A DNA stretch of 64,000 nt from Marsupella aquatica (taxonomy: Eukaryota > Marchantiophyta), in NCBI GenBank assembly GCA_973895155.1, contig OZ316892.1, forward strand, positions 10,850,001-10,914,000, in the 5' to 3' direction. How positions within the stretch are numbered: position 1 is the stretch's first letter; each line of letters begins with the position of its first letter. Shown here in pieces: positions 1-11,922 of the stretch. A program made the position numbers and the translations under genes. The notes beneath the pieces were generated by a model. That model did no database searches and was not told the origin of the DNA. It saw only the letters and a list, made by a program, of their open reading frames with translations.

Positions 1-7
1 ATTTATT

Positions 8-76
8 AAAATGTCACTGTTTTGTATATGGATAATAAGGTAAGCAGGGGAACTATATACTAAACAGTGACATTTT
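8..76. repeat. Perfect 15-bp inverted repeat (hairpin)
   Basis: Positions 8-22 (AAAATGTCACTGTTT) are the exact reverse complement of 62-76, separated by 39 bp. This could be the end or core of a small foldback/MITE element. No target duplication is visible because the left side runs into the window edge. Confidence 0.7.
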
Positions 77-870
77 TGTAAATATAAAAAAATAATGATA
101 GTATTGTAAATTCAAACATCTTTAATGACAATGTATTTAAAAGCTGAATAAATAAATTCATAGGGTCCATCTGTCTTAGGCATAGCTCTCGTTGGATGCA
201 ATGAGAGTCCCCATTCTTTGTGTTTTCTTTTGTAACTGGTCATGATGATTGCGTACTTGTGCCAGATAAAGTGGAGACGTGGGATGACTTGGCACATATG
301 GGCTACTGACATGTTTGGTTATCAGTGGCTCCTTGTTTGTTGTTGAGCACTCACTAATCAGATCAAAACACTGGCACAAATTCATGACAGATCATTTTTC
401 AAACCTTTACCAATAAGTCTATGATGCATTACTAGCCCATTCAATGTCTATGATGTATTACTAGCCCAATGTCAAATTGTGGTCGCAAGATCTTTGTGAA
501 TGTGTTGTTGCTGAGGTAATTGGTTGTGTCATTTTCACAAAGAGTTTTTACGGATGTCATGATGATGAACAAAATTCTCTTTCTATCGCACAAAATTCCC
601 TCCCTCTTCATCATCATCAAACAATATAATACCTTATCCCGCCCAAATGTTCGGCCTAGTCTATTTAAAAAGTTTGAAAAAGAGAGAGCATTGCACCACC
701 ATCATAGAATGCTTCACACATAGTACTTTCTAGCCTGAAGCCCATGCATAAGAAGCACATTGGTATAAGAGCTTTTTGCTATTTGCTTTATGAAGTAGTA
801 TTCTCTTTTTCCTTTGGGTTAGTTTTGCTATCTCCTCCATTTTTTTCTAGTTTTTAATCACGAAAAGGGT

Positions 871-906
871 GAGGGGAGGGAGGGAGGGAGGGAGGGAGGG
901 AGGGGG
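871..906. repeat. (GGGA)n microsatellite
   Basis: About eight GGGA units in a row, purine-only on the + strand and able to form a G-quadruplex. It is not near a recognisable promoter. Confidence 0.85.
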
Positions 907-1670
907 CAGCCAGAGCAAAAGGAGATAAAAGGAGGGCATGGGGAGGGGAAAAAGGAACTTGGGGGTTCCACTTCCACAAAAATGAAACATCATGTATAGG
1001 GTGTTCTTATTGATTATAATGGAAGATTTAAGAATTTTTTTTGGAAGAACACTAGGTTCTTATAAATTCAATTTTGAGACTTATAAGAACATTAGGGTCT
1101 TTTCAATCAAATTTGGAGACCTAAACATGTCGCAGGTGAGAGGCCTTCACATAGTGAGACCCCTGAGAAAAGGAAAAACTTTCTCCTTTCATGAAGCGGA
1201 GTCTGACCATGCCTGACCCCACAATTTCTTTGCCTCACTTACATTTCCTTTTCTCACTTGCATTTCTTTACCTCACTTGCATTCCTGGCCTCACTTCAGC
1301 ATCTTTACCTCACCTTGACATGATCTTTTGTGCAACGCATGGCCATTTGGCTATGCCTAGATATAAAAGTTGGTGCTTCACATGGAGTACACTCAAGACT
1401 GTAGATGAGGGTTTAGTGTTTAGGATCTGTGAATGATTGATTCTACATCATTCATTCCTTTTTCCTTACATTCAAGAAGTAGCCAGGGTCGTGACTCCTC
1501 TATCCCTCGTCTCAGGAGGGACATTTTGCAACAAAATTATCTGACACATCAGTTAGAGTTCCCTAGATTTAGGGGAACTGTTAGATCTGGCAAGTAGACC
1601 CATCAGCCACCTACAGTAAGATCCTTGGGAAGGTATCGCAAAAATTCATTTACTAGAGCAATGTTTTCTT

Positions 1671-1802
1671 GGCTCTCAAACTTGGGAGGGTAACTAAGTG
1701 TATAGTTTGGTATCGGCCCTCAGACTCAGGAGGTTAACTAAGTATATAGTTTGGGATCGGCCCGCAAACTGATGAGGTTAACTAAGTGTATATTTTGGGA
1801 TG
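1671..1802. repeat. 44-bp tandem repeat, three copies
   Basis: Three consecutive units start at 1671, 1715 and 1759. Each contains a variant of GGTTAACTAAGTGTATA followed by TTTGG. A related stretch in reverse orientation lies at about 36739-36767, so the unit is part of a dispersed repeat family. Confidence 0.7.
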
Positions 1803-2952
1803 CCATGTCTCATCCTAATTTGATTGAAACTTATATTTTATTAAAAAAATTCTATAAATATTTCTACTTTACACTTTTTGTGACTATTCTAGCTAATTTA
1901 TAAAAGTACATATTATGGAATCTTCTTAATACATTAGTGTATAGTACCTTATTTTATGTCTTACATCTAAAAGCATTTGCAAATACTCAACTATACCTTA
2001 TTTTACTCTCGAGTGGCTCCTATGGATTTCCATAGAAAACGCCCCCAACCCTCAAAAGAGGTCGACACTTTTCGCTCTTTCATCTTCGTCAACCAAGTAG
2101 GGAGAAACTGTAGTGGTTCTTTACTTCAGGTAATGCTCAAACTGTCAATCTGGATTTGATGCCGCTCTCCTTCTGTGCCCTCGCTGAAGTGAAGGAGCCC
2201 TGATGGAATACTAGCCTTGAGGCTTATTTCCTCTCTGCCCAAAAGAAACTCAAAATATATTTCTTTTGTTTTCCTTCAATTGTACTGGTCAACAGGATCC
2301 TTTTGATGAAAATTCACAGAAAAAAAGACTACTCTACATCTATACATTCTATGGGATCAAATATGGATCAAAACATAGTACTAGGTTAATCTTAAAGGTT
2401 TGTTTGTTTGTTTTTGTGAAGGTGGCTTATGTCACCTTGTGCAAAGGAGGAACATTTAGAAAATTCCTAATCTAATTTTCCTAGATTCTGGCTGATGGGT
2501 TTATGGTGTGGAAACTAATGGAGACAAAATTAATATGGCAAAGTTTTGCCCACTTTTCACTGCGTTGGAATTTGACCACCAGAAAAAGGCTGCTGCTAAT
2601 TATGTGGTTGTGTGGGATCATAACAAAGCCTGAAAATTTTCTCCAAAAGGGGCCAAGAACTATTCAGCTAGGTAGAATTTTGCAAATGTTAGCCACAAAA
2701 AAACAACACTCGTGCCAACTATGCACTTTCAGCTGTGGGACCATGCCAACTATGCACTTTGTTGGATCCTCAAACATGGAGATATGCTTGCTAAAGTAGT
2801 CGTCCGTAATAAGGTGCTTTTAGACCATGCCACATATACTTCCTGATATCCTCTATTGCCAGCAGTGCATTTGTAACACTTCAACGCATGGTATGCTACA
2901 GTTTTTACTATCCTATCCCCCAATCTGGTCAAAATATTTCACCTGCCCCCAA

Positions 2953-3096
2953 ACTCATCTTATTTCAGGTTGTCCTCCACTAAGTGTATGGGTTGGCTTC
3001 ACCTCACAGTACTGACCCAAGATGACTCATCTTATTTCAGGTTGTCTTCCAGTAAGTGTATGGGTTGGCTTCACTTGACTATACTGACCCAAGATG
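2953..3096. repeat. 72-bp direct tandem duplication
   Basis: Copies at 2953-3024 and 3025-3096 differ at only a few positions. Both begin ACTCATCTTATTTCAGG and end GACCCAAGATG. Confidence 0.8.
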
Positions 3097-3330
3097 GCAC
3101 TAGATTGGTTTGTGAACATCATGGAGGTTTGCATTTTTCCACTGCTAACCCCTCTAACCATACCTTCCCGACGAATTCCCCCATCTGCCACTCACTGGAA
3201 CACGGATGTCCATTACTTCTAAACTATCATGTTTTGGTTCCCCGCCTTTTTCTTGAAAGGGGTTAGCTTGGACAATTATGAGCTTTCATATGTCCCAACA
3301 TCACTCATGTGCCATCTTGGGTTAAGCCTG

Positions 3331-3530
3331 TCTGGTTAAACCACACCTGCCCTTCAAAAGCTACCACTTACCATAGCTACCATTGCAAGTAACTTTTCCT
3401 TGAAATTGTGGAGCAAACTGGCAGGGTAGAAAAAAGAAGTGGGTGGAATGTGGAAAAAAGGGAGGTCTTTGTAGGCTTCCCCCTTCTATATGGCCAGTGG
3501 TGGTTTAAGCCAACCCACATACAAAAGAGG
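3331..3530. repeat. Dispersed repeat, copy A
   Basis: This block shares a clear colinear match with about 13548-13720. Both carry CTGCCCTTCAAAAGCTAC near the start, then a GTGGAATGTG stretch and GGTGGTTT/GTGGTTTCA at the end. No coding potential is seen; probably two copies of a decayed non-autonomous element. Confidence 0.6.
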
Positions 3531-3660
3531 GGCAACATGACAATTGAATTAATTTTAGGGACAGGTGAGTTATTTTGACTAGTTTGAGGGACGCAGTAAA
3601 AAACTAGTTTACTCTTTACACCTTTACACGGAGCGAGTCTACGATTCTGCATGGGTCGAG

Positions 3661-4665
3661 ATCTCTCGAATTCGTTGAGATGTCAAAACCTTTACGTCTT
3701 GTTAGAAGTACCGTTGAACAGATCGAATCCGCTCCCTTTTCAATTTTTGTGGGCGGGGCCTGAATTGTTTAGTTTTTATTAATGTTGAACTGTTGAACAG
3801 AACGAACCCTCTTCAATTTCCGTTTTGTGGGCGGCCTGAATTGTTTAGTTTAGTGATGGCGCTCTTTCCCTCGATCGGACGACACCATTCCGGCTGTCTG
3901 TTTCCTTCTCGCTCTTCATCTTCCTCTTACTGTACAGGACTAGAGTATTGATCGATTCCCATCCTGCCACGAGGGAGCTGACCTGAAATCGGTGCCGTTT
4001 CTTTTCTGGCATTGAAAAATTCAGCTTAATTGCAGAGCGACAGAGAGTGCGCTGTGTTGCTCGCAAACGGAGGTGAAAAGCGTTGAAGTGAGCTCTCGTC
4101 CAGACCTCTGCGGTCCAGCAATGCTGCTTGCCAGCCGGTCGAAGTCCCCAAACTTGCTGTCCGTGTCTCCGGTTTTCGTGGATTGGACGTTTCCATCCTC
4201 TGGCTTGGACAATTGGCGCCCAGATTCGCTCTCGCGCATCTGACCTAGTGACAATTTAGAGTCCCTCGCTCTGCTTTCGCTGTGTTTGATCTGCTCTACT
4301 CTGTTCCCCCCAAGTACCGGGAGGGCCCTTCTCTGATGCCGCTTTTCGTTCCGGAGTCTAGATCTACGTGCCGCTTTTGATAGGCTCTGCCTAGGCAAAG
4401 CACAATTGGAGGGTCGTAGTTGGTATATTCCGCCGACGCATTTCAATTTCCCTCTCGTAGTCGATGTATGATTTCGCTGCTCTGCCTCCACACCGCCACT
4501 TCGGCCGGCATTGTCTGGACGGATTGTTTGTGTGAAGTTGAATCCTTAGTTGAATCGAAGTTTGCATTTGGATGGGAGTGGGGGCGATGATTTACGCATG
4601 AGTTCGCGTGTTGCTTTTCGCAGTGTGCGGATTTTGTGGAATTTGCGGAGGATCCTGCATGTGTG
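3661..4665 (+). promoter_or_regulatory. Presumed promoter and 5' UTR of the POD1/TAPT1 gene
   Basis: The sequence becomes CpG-richer from about 3840 up to the start codon at 4666, as expected for the 5' end of a constitutively expressed plant gene. Open frames on the minus strand here (about 4021-5111) have no family resemblance and overlap the coding exon antisense, so they are not called. No transcription start or TATA box can be fixed. Confidence 0.4.
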
Positions 4666-7600
4666 ATGGATTTTAGTGCGCTCAGTAGGCGGTATAGGAG
4701 AACCAATTCGTTCGAGATTCTCGCGAGCAATAACCTCGGAGATGGAGACTCGGTCGGCACCGCCGGGGACGGTAGTAATATGACGGTTGGGGACGAGAAG
4801 GGAGTGGAAAGCAAGGTCCGGAGGCGGCGAAGGAAGAGCAGAAGCAGGAAGACGAGCGTGGGCGATCTGAGTCCTCTGTGTCGTCTCGATGAGAATTTCT
4901 CCTCTCTTCCCGCGAGCCCGTTCGGCTCCCTCGAAAGCAGCCTCGTCACGCCTCTGGATGGATCCAATGTCTGGCGGGATGGCGATTCCTCGACCGAGCG
5001 GTCACCTTCAGTGTCTGCATTCTCCCAAGGCCACTCGAGGACCTCGAGCGTCGGAGGACCTTCTTCACAAGGTGCTGAACCAATTAACTTCGTCGAGCTC
5101 TGATTTGTCAATGATTCGTTGCATTTCCTTCACTTCGGCAACACCTGTTTCAGGTGTTTAGTTTAAGGATTTTTTGTTCAGTTGAGTGAGATTGGGGAAA
5201 TCTGATGAGGTGGACACTAAAAGGGTTTGGTTTTGAAGGGATTGATGAACCCCCTTGTGATTGGAGATTTTTCAGGTGAACTCAGGGCAAGTGGGAATTC
5301 AAATCTCGACGAGGCTTTGTTCGATCGAATTGAGGCAAGTTCTTCGCATGATGCTCGACTACTGTCTGGGCAGTTACACAACCCTTCTCTTGAATCGGAA
5401 GAAACCCGCAGCTCTCAAGCAGCTCGGAAAATGTACACTGATCCTGATAGTCAGAGAAAAGCTGCTGAAATCCCCGATCAGAGAGCATCCGTTTCTGTTT
5501 CCATTGTTTCTTCTGCTGGAAAGCTTCAGCTAGAAGGAGCATTGGCAGAAAAAAATCTGAAGCTCAGGCAACCACTCCCACCTAAACCTCCTGACTTTTC
5601 TGCAGCTAGTGAGGGGTTAGCGGAACCTGTCTTTGCTCCTGGCACTCTATTTCCGCCAACAGAGTTGAGACAACGGCTCGTGGACAAAACATCCGACAAA
5701 GAGGGCGAGAACGAGAAGAGCAGGTCAGGCGTTGCAAACGGCGAGAGAAACCAACGCTCTCGTCCGGAATCCAGTCCTTCTACGTCTGCTGATGAAAATC
5801 AAACTCCCCCGGCTTACAAGATTCGACTGGGAACATTTTTGACCCCCCAGATGAAGGATTGGGAGCGCCTAATGGCAACAAATGCCCAATGTCAGTTCCT
5901 CAGACCACGACCTTAATTGTGGAGACCAAGGGAGAGATGGATGAACTGGAGATGAGATGCAACGAGCTGGGCCCTGTTTGAATATTGCAGACGATGAATG
6001 ATTAAGCTTTTAGAGAAGTTGTTCATCACGAATTGTCTAAGTTTTCCTCTTAACATGTGATGGCATGTTTTTTTGGATATTGAATTCTAGATCCTCCACC
6101 TTTGGAATTATCTCCAATGCAGTATCTTGCTACTGAGATTTTTAGCGGGAGCACATTGCGAAACACTACGTCTGCTGGGACGGAGCAGAAAAGAGAGCGA
6201 GTTTATAATACAATGTTTCACGTTCCCTGGCGCTGCGAACTGGTAAGGATTCGGTCATGCCAACGAGTATTCAGCTTGCTGTGTTTTAGAGTGGAATTCA
6301 ATGTGCATTTCCACGCATATCCGTGCTTTAGAAAGTCAATACGAATCGTTCTGACCCCTCATTGTGGTTGCTTATTTCATGGAGAATGAAAACGGGCTTT
6401 TCATTCTACGGTGACAGAATGACCTTATTGCTGACTCGTGCTATAATGCAATGTTACAATGTGCAGCTTATAGATGTTGGTTTTATCGTCTGCTTAGATG
6501 CTTTCCTATCCCTCTTTACTGTAATGCCGGCGAGGATTGGCATGTTTGCCTGGCAGCGGTTGGCCAGATTACTAAAAGTGAGGTGAGATGATTCTTAGGA
6601 CCTAAGCCGTTCATTTAGTGCTCAACTCCATTTTCTATGCTCTTCTTTTCTGTGTCCTTGAGAGGGTTCCGAGTTGTGGCATTTGAAGTGGCACTGTGAC
6701 GTGTTTGATTTTCTGCTTTTCACATACAGATTTTCACAGGCACAATAGCTGTTCGGTATTTCTCTCTCGGAATGGCCTCATCCTGACAGTTACTTGGGCA
6801 GGCAGTTGCAGAGGCCATTTGCAGCGGAGCTATGTGATTTTGGATGTTTAGTTGTACTAGTGGTTGGCGTAGCGATATTAATGCAAGCAGGTAAGTAGTG
6901 GCAACGTAGACTTTTGAGTACATAAAAGTAAAGAGCCAGGAATGGGTAAGGAACATCCACAAGTGAATTTTCAATGTGGTATTTACTGTTCTCATTTCCG
7001 GGTGCTCATTTTCTGTGCTCTTGAAAAGCAATGACAGCCAGTAATAGCTGGATTTTTGGGTGTGATTTGGTTGCCACTCGCTGCAAGCCTTGTTTTTTCT
7101 ATCAATCGTCTATGGCCTTTCTTATTTTTTAAATTTGTATTCTGCAGATATAAGTATTATATATCATTGGATACGAGGTCAAGGGATTATTAAGCTTTAT
7201 GTCGTCTTTAATGTTCTGGAGGTGGGTCCTCAGCCAAGGTGTTTGCATCTAGTAGTTTCAAAGCTTGTAATTATCATCGTTCCACCAATTCTCTGCCCTT
7301 GGCCTTGGCGATAAATCCAGCAGTTTCTCTCAGGTAGCATTGTCTGTGGGCCTCACTTTCAATTCTGACTTTCCATCTGAAATTGTTTTGGTGCAGATCT
7401 TTGACAAGCTATGTCAGTCTTTCGGGTCAGACGTGTTGCAGGTCCTCTTTAATTCGGCAGTGAATGTAGAATCCTGTAGAAGTGAAGATCTATCCAAGGA
7501 GATCGTTCGTTTCGCTTTTGATCAGTGCATTGCGATTGTCTCTTTCTATATCCTTTTTCACAACTAAGCTTAACTGAGAGGTTGAAACCGGAAATAGATA

Positions 7601-9223
7601 TCTAGCATGCTTCAATAAAGACGTCACTAGAGGCCAAGGAGTGCTTGTGGGCAGCTGATGAGGAGCTCGCGCTGTTTGGAAGTCAGGCCGTTGTGAGGAT
7701 TTATTTTTCTTTGGAAATAGTCGTTCCTCTTAAGATTTTCGTCCAGTTTGCATCATCAGTGGGTTAGATGAGTCGAGCTGTTATCAGCCCATTGCACTGG
7801 CTAAAATTGAATCGCAAGTTTGTTTAGCTAATAAAGTTTTTCTCTCAACGGTGTTGAGGGTTTTTTTTCTTTTCGTAAATTGCTTCCACTGAGCATTGGA
7901 GACGGATATTTCCTTGACAAGATACACTTGCTCATTCGCTAGTTATTATATCTCAAGCTATCACTATCTCAGCTGCAGTGAATGCTCAAAATAATGCTCT
8001 GTTGACCTTGCTTATATCCAACAATTTTGCGGAGATAAAGAGTAATGTCTTCAAGCGTATGGGTACAGATCAGTTGCACAAAATGGCTTATAGTGGTAAG
8101 ATATTCCACCAATTCTCCAGTGTTTGCCCTTTCGGTGAAGTTCTTAGCTCCACGAAAGTGTGGTAAAGTTTGAGACAGTTATGTAAGATAGCTTCTAAAA
8201 CGCAGATTTTATAAAGATATTTGCAGATGCCCTGACCTTCAATTTCACCTCATGTACCTGTGCAGACACGGTGGAGAGGTTTCACATCATGACACATGTG
8301 TTGTTCGTTTGGGCTCAAAATGTTTTGAATGGAGAGGATTCACTATGGCTAAAGTTTTTTTATGTATGCCACCCTTCGCTTCAATTTTTCTGCAATTCTT
8401 CAGCTGTTCACTACATGACCTCACTTTGTTTGCAATGCTCCTATTACTGTATCGCAAATCCTTTCAATGATGTATCAGGAAGAACTTATTCTTGGTTTGT
8501 GGTGTAGAATGCAGGCATGGTCTTTATCTGCGAGGTGATGGTGGATGTCATCAAACATTCGTTTCTTGCAAAGTTCAATGAAGTGAAGCCAGCAGCATAT
8601 TCTGAATTTCTGCAGGCACTCTGCAGCCAGGTACTCCATTTGACCCAAAACTTGGACGCATCTGCAGCTCACTCAAAACCTCTATTGCACATATTTTTCC
8701 TGCTTATTTCACGTCAAACATCAATTAAATTCTTGAATTTCATGCAGACCCTGAACAGTCAATCTCATGAAGTTCACAAGACCCTCAGTTTTGTCCCACT
8801 CGCCCCAGCATGTGTGGTAAGTTGCAGTCTTTTCCATTCACTTAGAATAAGAATAAGATGAAGATGGAGAGTGGATATTGCTCTTATTCTTACTTATAGA
8901 TGATACAAATATTTTTTTACTTCAGAGATCTAGATAAGGAGGCATTTTGTCCTGGGTTTCTCTCTTAGGATGATAATAAATTGGGCATTCTCATCCATTA
9001 CTCATTGTTATTCCAGGTGATACGAATCCTGCTCCCAGTGTATGCTTCCTGCATACCAGAAGGCCCCATCTGGTGGAGATGGCCTTGCATGCTCCTGCTA
9101 GGGGGATTAACTTACATTGTTTTAGTTATATTTAAAGTCGTCGTGGGCCTCGGCTTGCAATATCATGCTAAGTGGTATCTCAAGCGCCATCCTTGGACTG
9201 CACCCCATCCGCATTTTGAATGA
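4666..9223 (+). CDS. POD1: POD1/TAPT1 family ER membrane protein, 12 exons
   Basis: Exons: 4666-5071, 5276-5890, 6091-6242, 6467-6582, 6802-6890, 7148-7221, 7397-7547, 7928-8095, 8266-8363, 8508-8630, 8748-8816, 9017-9223. They sum to 2268 nt (755 residues) with all phases matching. Residues 1-370 are a low-complexity, Ser/Arg-rich N-terminus. The conserved TAPT1 domain starts near 376 (ERVYNTMFHVPWRCE) and runs almost to the end, with hydrophobic segments near 392-415, 440-460, 515-550 and 711-736. In the family, Arabidopsis POD1 is an ER protein needed for pollen-tube guidance and embryo patterning; animal TAPT1 acts in ciliogenesis. All introns are GT-AG except intron 7 (7548-7927), which is AT-AC. 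The gene ends with TGA. Family assignment is confident; the exon 2 donor (CAAT|GTCAGT) is the least certain junction. Role in this organism is inferred. Confidence 0.92.
7548..7927 (+). other. U12-type AT-AC intron of the POD1/TAPT1 gene
   Basis: The intron starts ATATCCTTT at 7548, the minor-spliceosome 5' splice site. It carries TTCCTTGAC at 7910-7918, a match to the U12 branch site, with the branch A at 7917, 10 nt before the intron end. It ends with AC at 7926-7927. Upstream exon phase (one base left over) and downstream phase (two bases supplied) fit, and the junction restores the conserved HS...QAIT segment. No GT-AG pair in the area gives the same frame without losing conserved residues. 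Confidence 0.88.
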
Positions 9224-11511
9224 TATTTTCCCATCATCAATATAAATAATCCATGTAAGTACCACAACAGGATAAACGACGAACTGTTGACGAACTTTTG
9301 AAAATCACGATGATCCGATTTGCCCCACAGTGAGTGTACCATAGTAAAATTGATTCTCGAAGAGCATGTTTTGCCTCTCTGATCATTTTTTCCAAGTAAC
9401 CTTTAGAGTGCTGGTGGTGTAGATATAATCGATACTCACTATTCTGGTGTCAGCTCCTGAGGGGTATGGTATGTTCCTTTGTTTTACCCGAGACGGCATG
9501 GACTCTAATATGTCTGATCAGGGGTATCCCACGGATTGCACAATTTAAGAATTTTGCCTTTCACATCTCTTTCCATCAATGTCTAGATCTTCTCGATTGT
9601 AGGAGCTTGTTTTTAGAGGACGTGTTCTCTACAAGCCTGTATTGGATTGTCCTTGGTCCTTACTTCCATCTTGCCGCAGAGAAACTATTACCATACATCG
9701 TCTTGGGATCAACGGTTCTACGCTGGCGTGAATTGTCTCTCACCAATGCGGAATATCATGGTTTTGAGTGGTATGGTGTACAAAGAGTGGGGTGGTTAGC
9801 AGTAAGTATAAACATAAAACCTTTCATAATTGGGTCACTCGCATGTTTTTATAATTGAGGATCTGAGCTCAGTAACATGACCTTGAGGGCCCAGGCAGGA
9901 CAAAAAAACAATATGAAACCACACAAAATACCAGCCTGCTCATACTCTTATACACTTCGCTTAATGTTGGAAATACTCCACGTGAAAACCAATGCTTTTA
10001 TCTTTGCCCGGCCAAAGTTTTGTCAAATATGCTAAGTATAAAATTTCCTGAAACAAAGTTGTGAGACAAAGAGCAGTCGAGAAAGTCCTACGGAGTAATG
10101 AGGGTGGGACGAAGTTGGCAATCAGAGTGATTGTCAAGGACGAAAGAGTGTGGTACTCTAGCGGAGGAACGGTGCAGGAATGGAGTTAGCTCAACGTCAC
10201 CAATGTCATATAGTAGCACTGATCATTAGGTGCTGTCATTAAATTATATCTAAAATCTGAATGGTGCGTCATGAAAATAAATTCTCCAGATTTTACGAAA
10301 GAGCTGCGCAGGTGTGAAGGGGAAATCTGTAGTACAACCTTTGATTAGAGGAAAGCCTAGGGTAGAACACTTCTCCAATCAATCACTACATTATTCAGCA
10401 AAAGACCCCCATGAAATAAAACGGTGAAGGTGAGGGGCCCTGTAACACATGAAACCACAAATGGACCTTGCGCAACTGCATTTTCACAAAAACACAGACA
10501 GGGAGGTTACTCGAGAAGCAGGAAATTAACCAACTTGCCTGTCGTACCCTTCCTCTCCATCCTATCCTTCAATTCTGTCACGAGCTTTGGAGGCCCAGGC
10601 AGATGCTACCCTATCCCTCTACTGTCTCAGATCTATGGCTGCATTCCTGCCCTTGCTCATCGCAAGAAACTGGAGAAGTCCTAGCTTTCACTTCTATCAA
10701 CACCGTAGCTCTTCTTCGATTGAGAGAGAGCAAATATCATTAGTTATTAAGCAACGCGCGCACCCCCTTCCCATTCCCAAATAATAATAATAATTTTCTC
10801 AGAGAGCTTCTGAACATGCCAGTAAAAAAAATTCTTTTCCTCAACTTTGTCCATATAGTATCCATAAAAGTTACACACAATTACTCAAACTCCGTTAAGA
10901 TCATAGGAGAGTCAGTACATTTCGTCCGTACACTGTTAAAATCCATACAATTTTGGCTCAGTTGCACGATTCTTCTCTCCAATGTCAGCAAGATTGTAGA
11001 CATTTGCCCCAAGTTTGGAAAGGTCTCTCAGATTGGCCAAGAATTGGGTACAACCACTAATATAGGACAGTAGTGACTAATAATTTACAATCAATGAAGC
11101 TATCAACCAAATCTAACATTGTCTGCCTCTCTTGCAAGCACCTTTGAGATTCAACACAAGCTTCAAATGTGATACCTAAAAACTCTGCAGCAAAATTGCA
11201 ATGCCTTCCCTCCTGCTCTCAATTGCTCACTACTCAGCCTTGGGGGTTAACCCAGACCAAGATCATGAGTTTGCCTGGTGGCATAGGTTTTGGCATATTG
11301 CGAGGGTGGTTTATGGGTTTGGCCTTGTGTTTTTCCCTCAAGAAAAACAGCAAAATTCCAAAATGTGACTCACCTGCTAAGTTACCCGGAAACTTTACTT
11401 GCAACCTAAACTTACCCAAATATCATACATTACAGAAACTCTACTGCCTCAGGGAAATTCCGCAAAGCCAAGACTGAGCATTGCCTCTGAGGTGCCCAAC
11501 AATTCCTTGAA
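9224..11511. other. 3' flank of POD1/TAPT1 and intergenic DNA
   Basis: AATAAA-like motifs near 9240 may belong to the polyadenylation signal of the upstream gene. An open frame at 9466-9858 has hydrophobic patches but no family resemblance and no splice context, so it is not called. I see nothing else here. Confidence 0.45.
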
Positions 11512-11922
11512 ACAGCTTCTCACTAGCCTACCCCCAAACTATCCCACATTACTAATGCGCCCCCAAAATAAATTTAATTATCAACCTGCCCCCCCCCCCC
11601 TTTCGTATATGGGAACCTTAGTATTAACTCGTGACCGGGCTCTTGTTGCCATTGGCAACCCTTAACCAGCCGTGGCCCCCTGACTCACTCCCCCTTCCCC
11701 ATTGCGGGACACAGTTGTAGGCCCTGCAATGGGGAAGGGGGACCGAGGGGGGTTGCGGCGGGTTAAGGCTAGCCAATGATGCCTGGCTACATGGCACCGG
11801 GAACCTGGTCTCAAGTTAATACTAATTAGTATACAAAATGGGGTGCAGGCTGATAAATAATTTTGTTTGGGGGTTATGTTAGTAATATTGGGTTTTTGGG
11901 GGGACAGTTTAGTAAAAGCTGT
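11512..11922. mobile_element. Foldback (long inverted-repeat) element
   Basis: The whole 411-bp block is an imperfect palindrome centred near 11715. The outer arms pair from ACAGCTT (11512) with AAGCTGT (ending 11922). The inner arms contain a perfect 16-bp pair, CCCCCTTCCCCATTGC at 11690-11705 and its complement at 11726-11741. A 12-C run (11589-11600) lies in the left arm. Open frames across it are by-products of the palindrome. It resembles a foldback/MITE-type non-autonomous DNA element; target duplications are not clear. Confidence 0.65.

Larger units (their letters stand above)
77..3660. other. Non-coding stretch with short local repeats
   Basis: No open frame here shows a recognisable protein family, codon bias or plausible splice pattern. 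The stretch holds a (GGGA)n run (871-906), degenerate CCTCACTTGCATT-like repeats (about 1220-1315), a 44-bp tandem repeat (1671-1802), a 72-bp duplication (2953-3096) and a dispersed repeat copy (about 3331-3530). It is probably intergenic DNA built from decayed transposons. Confidence 0.6.
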
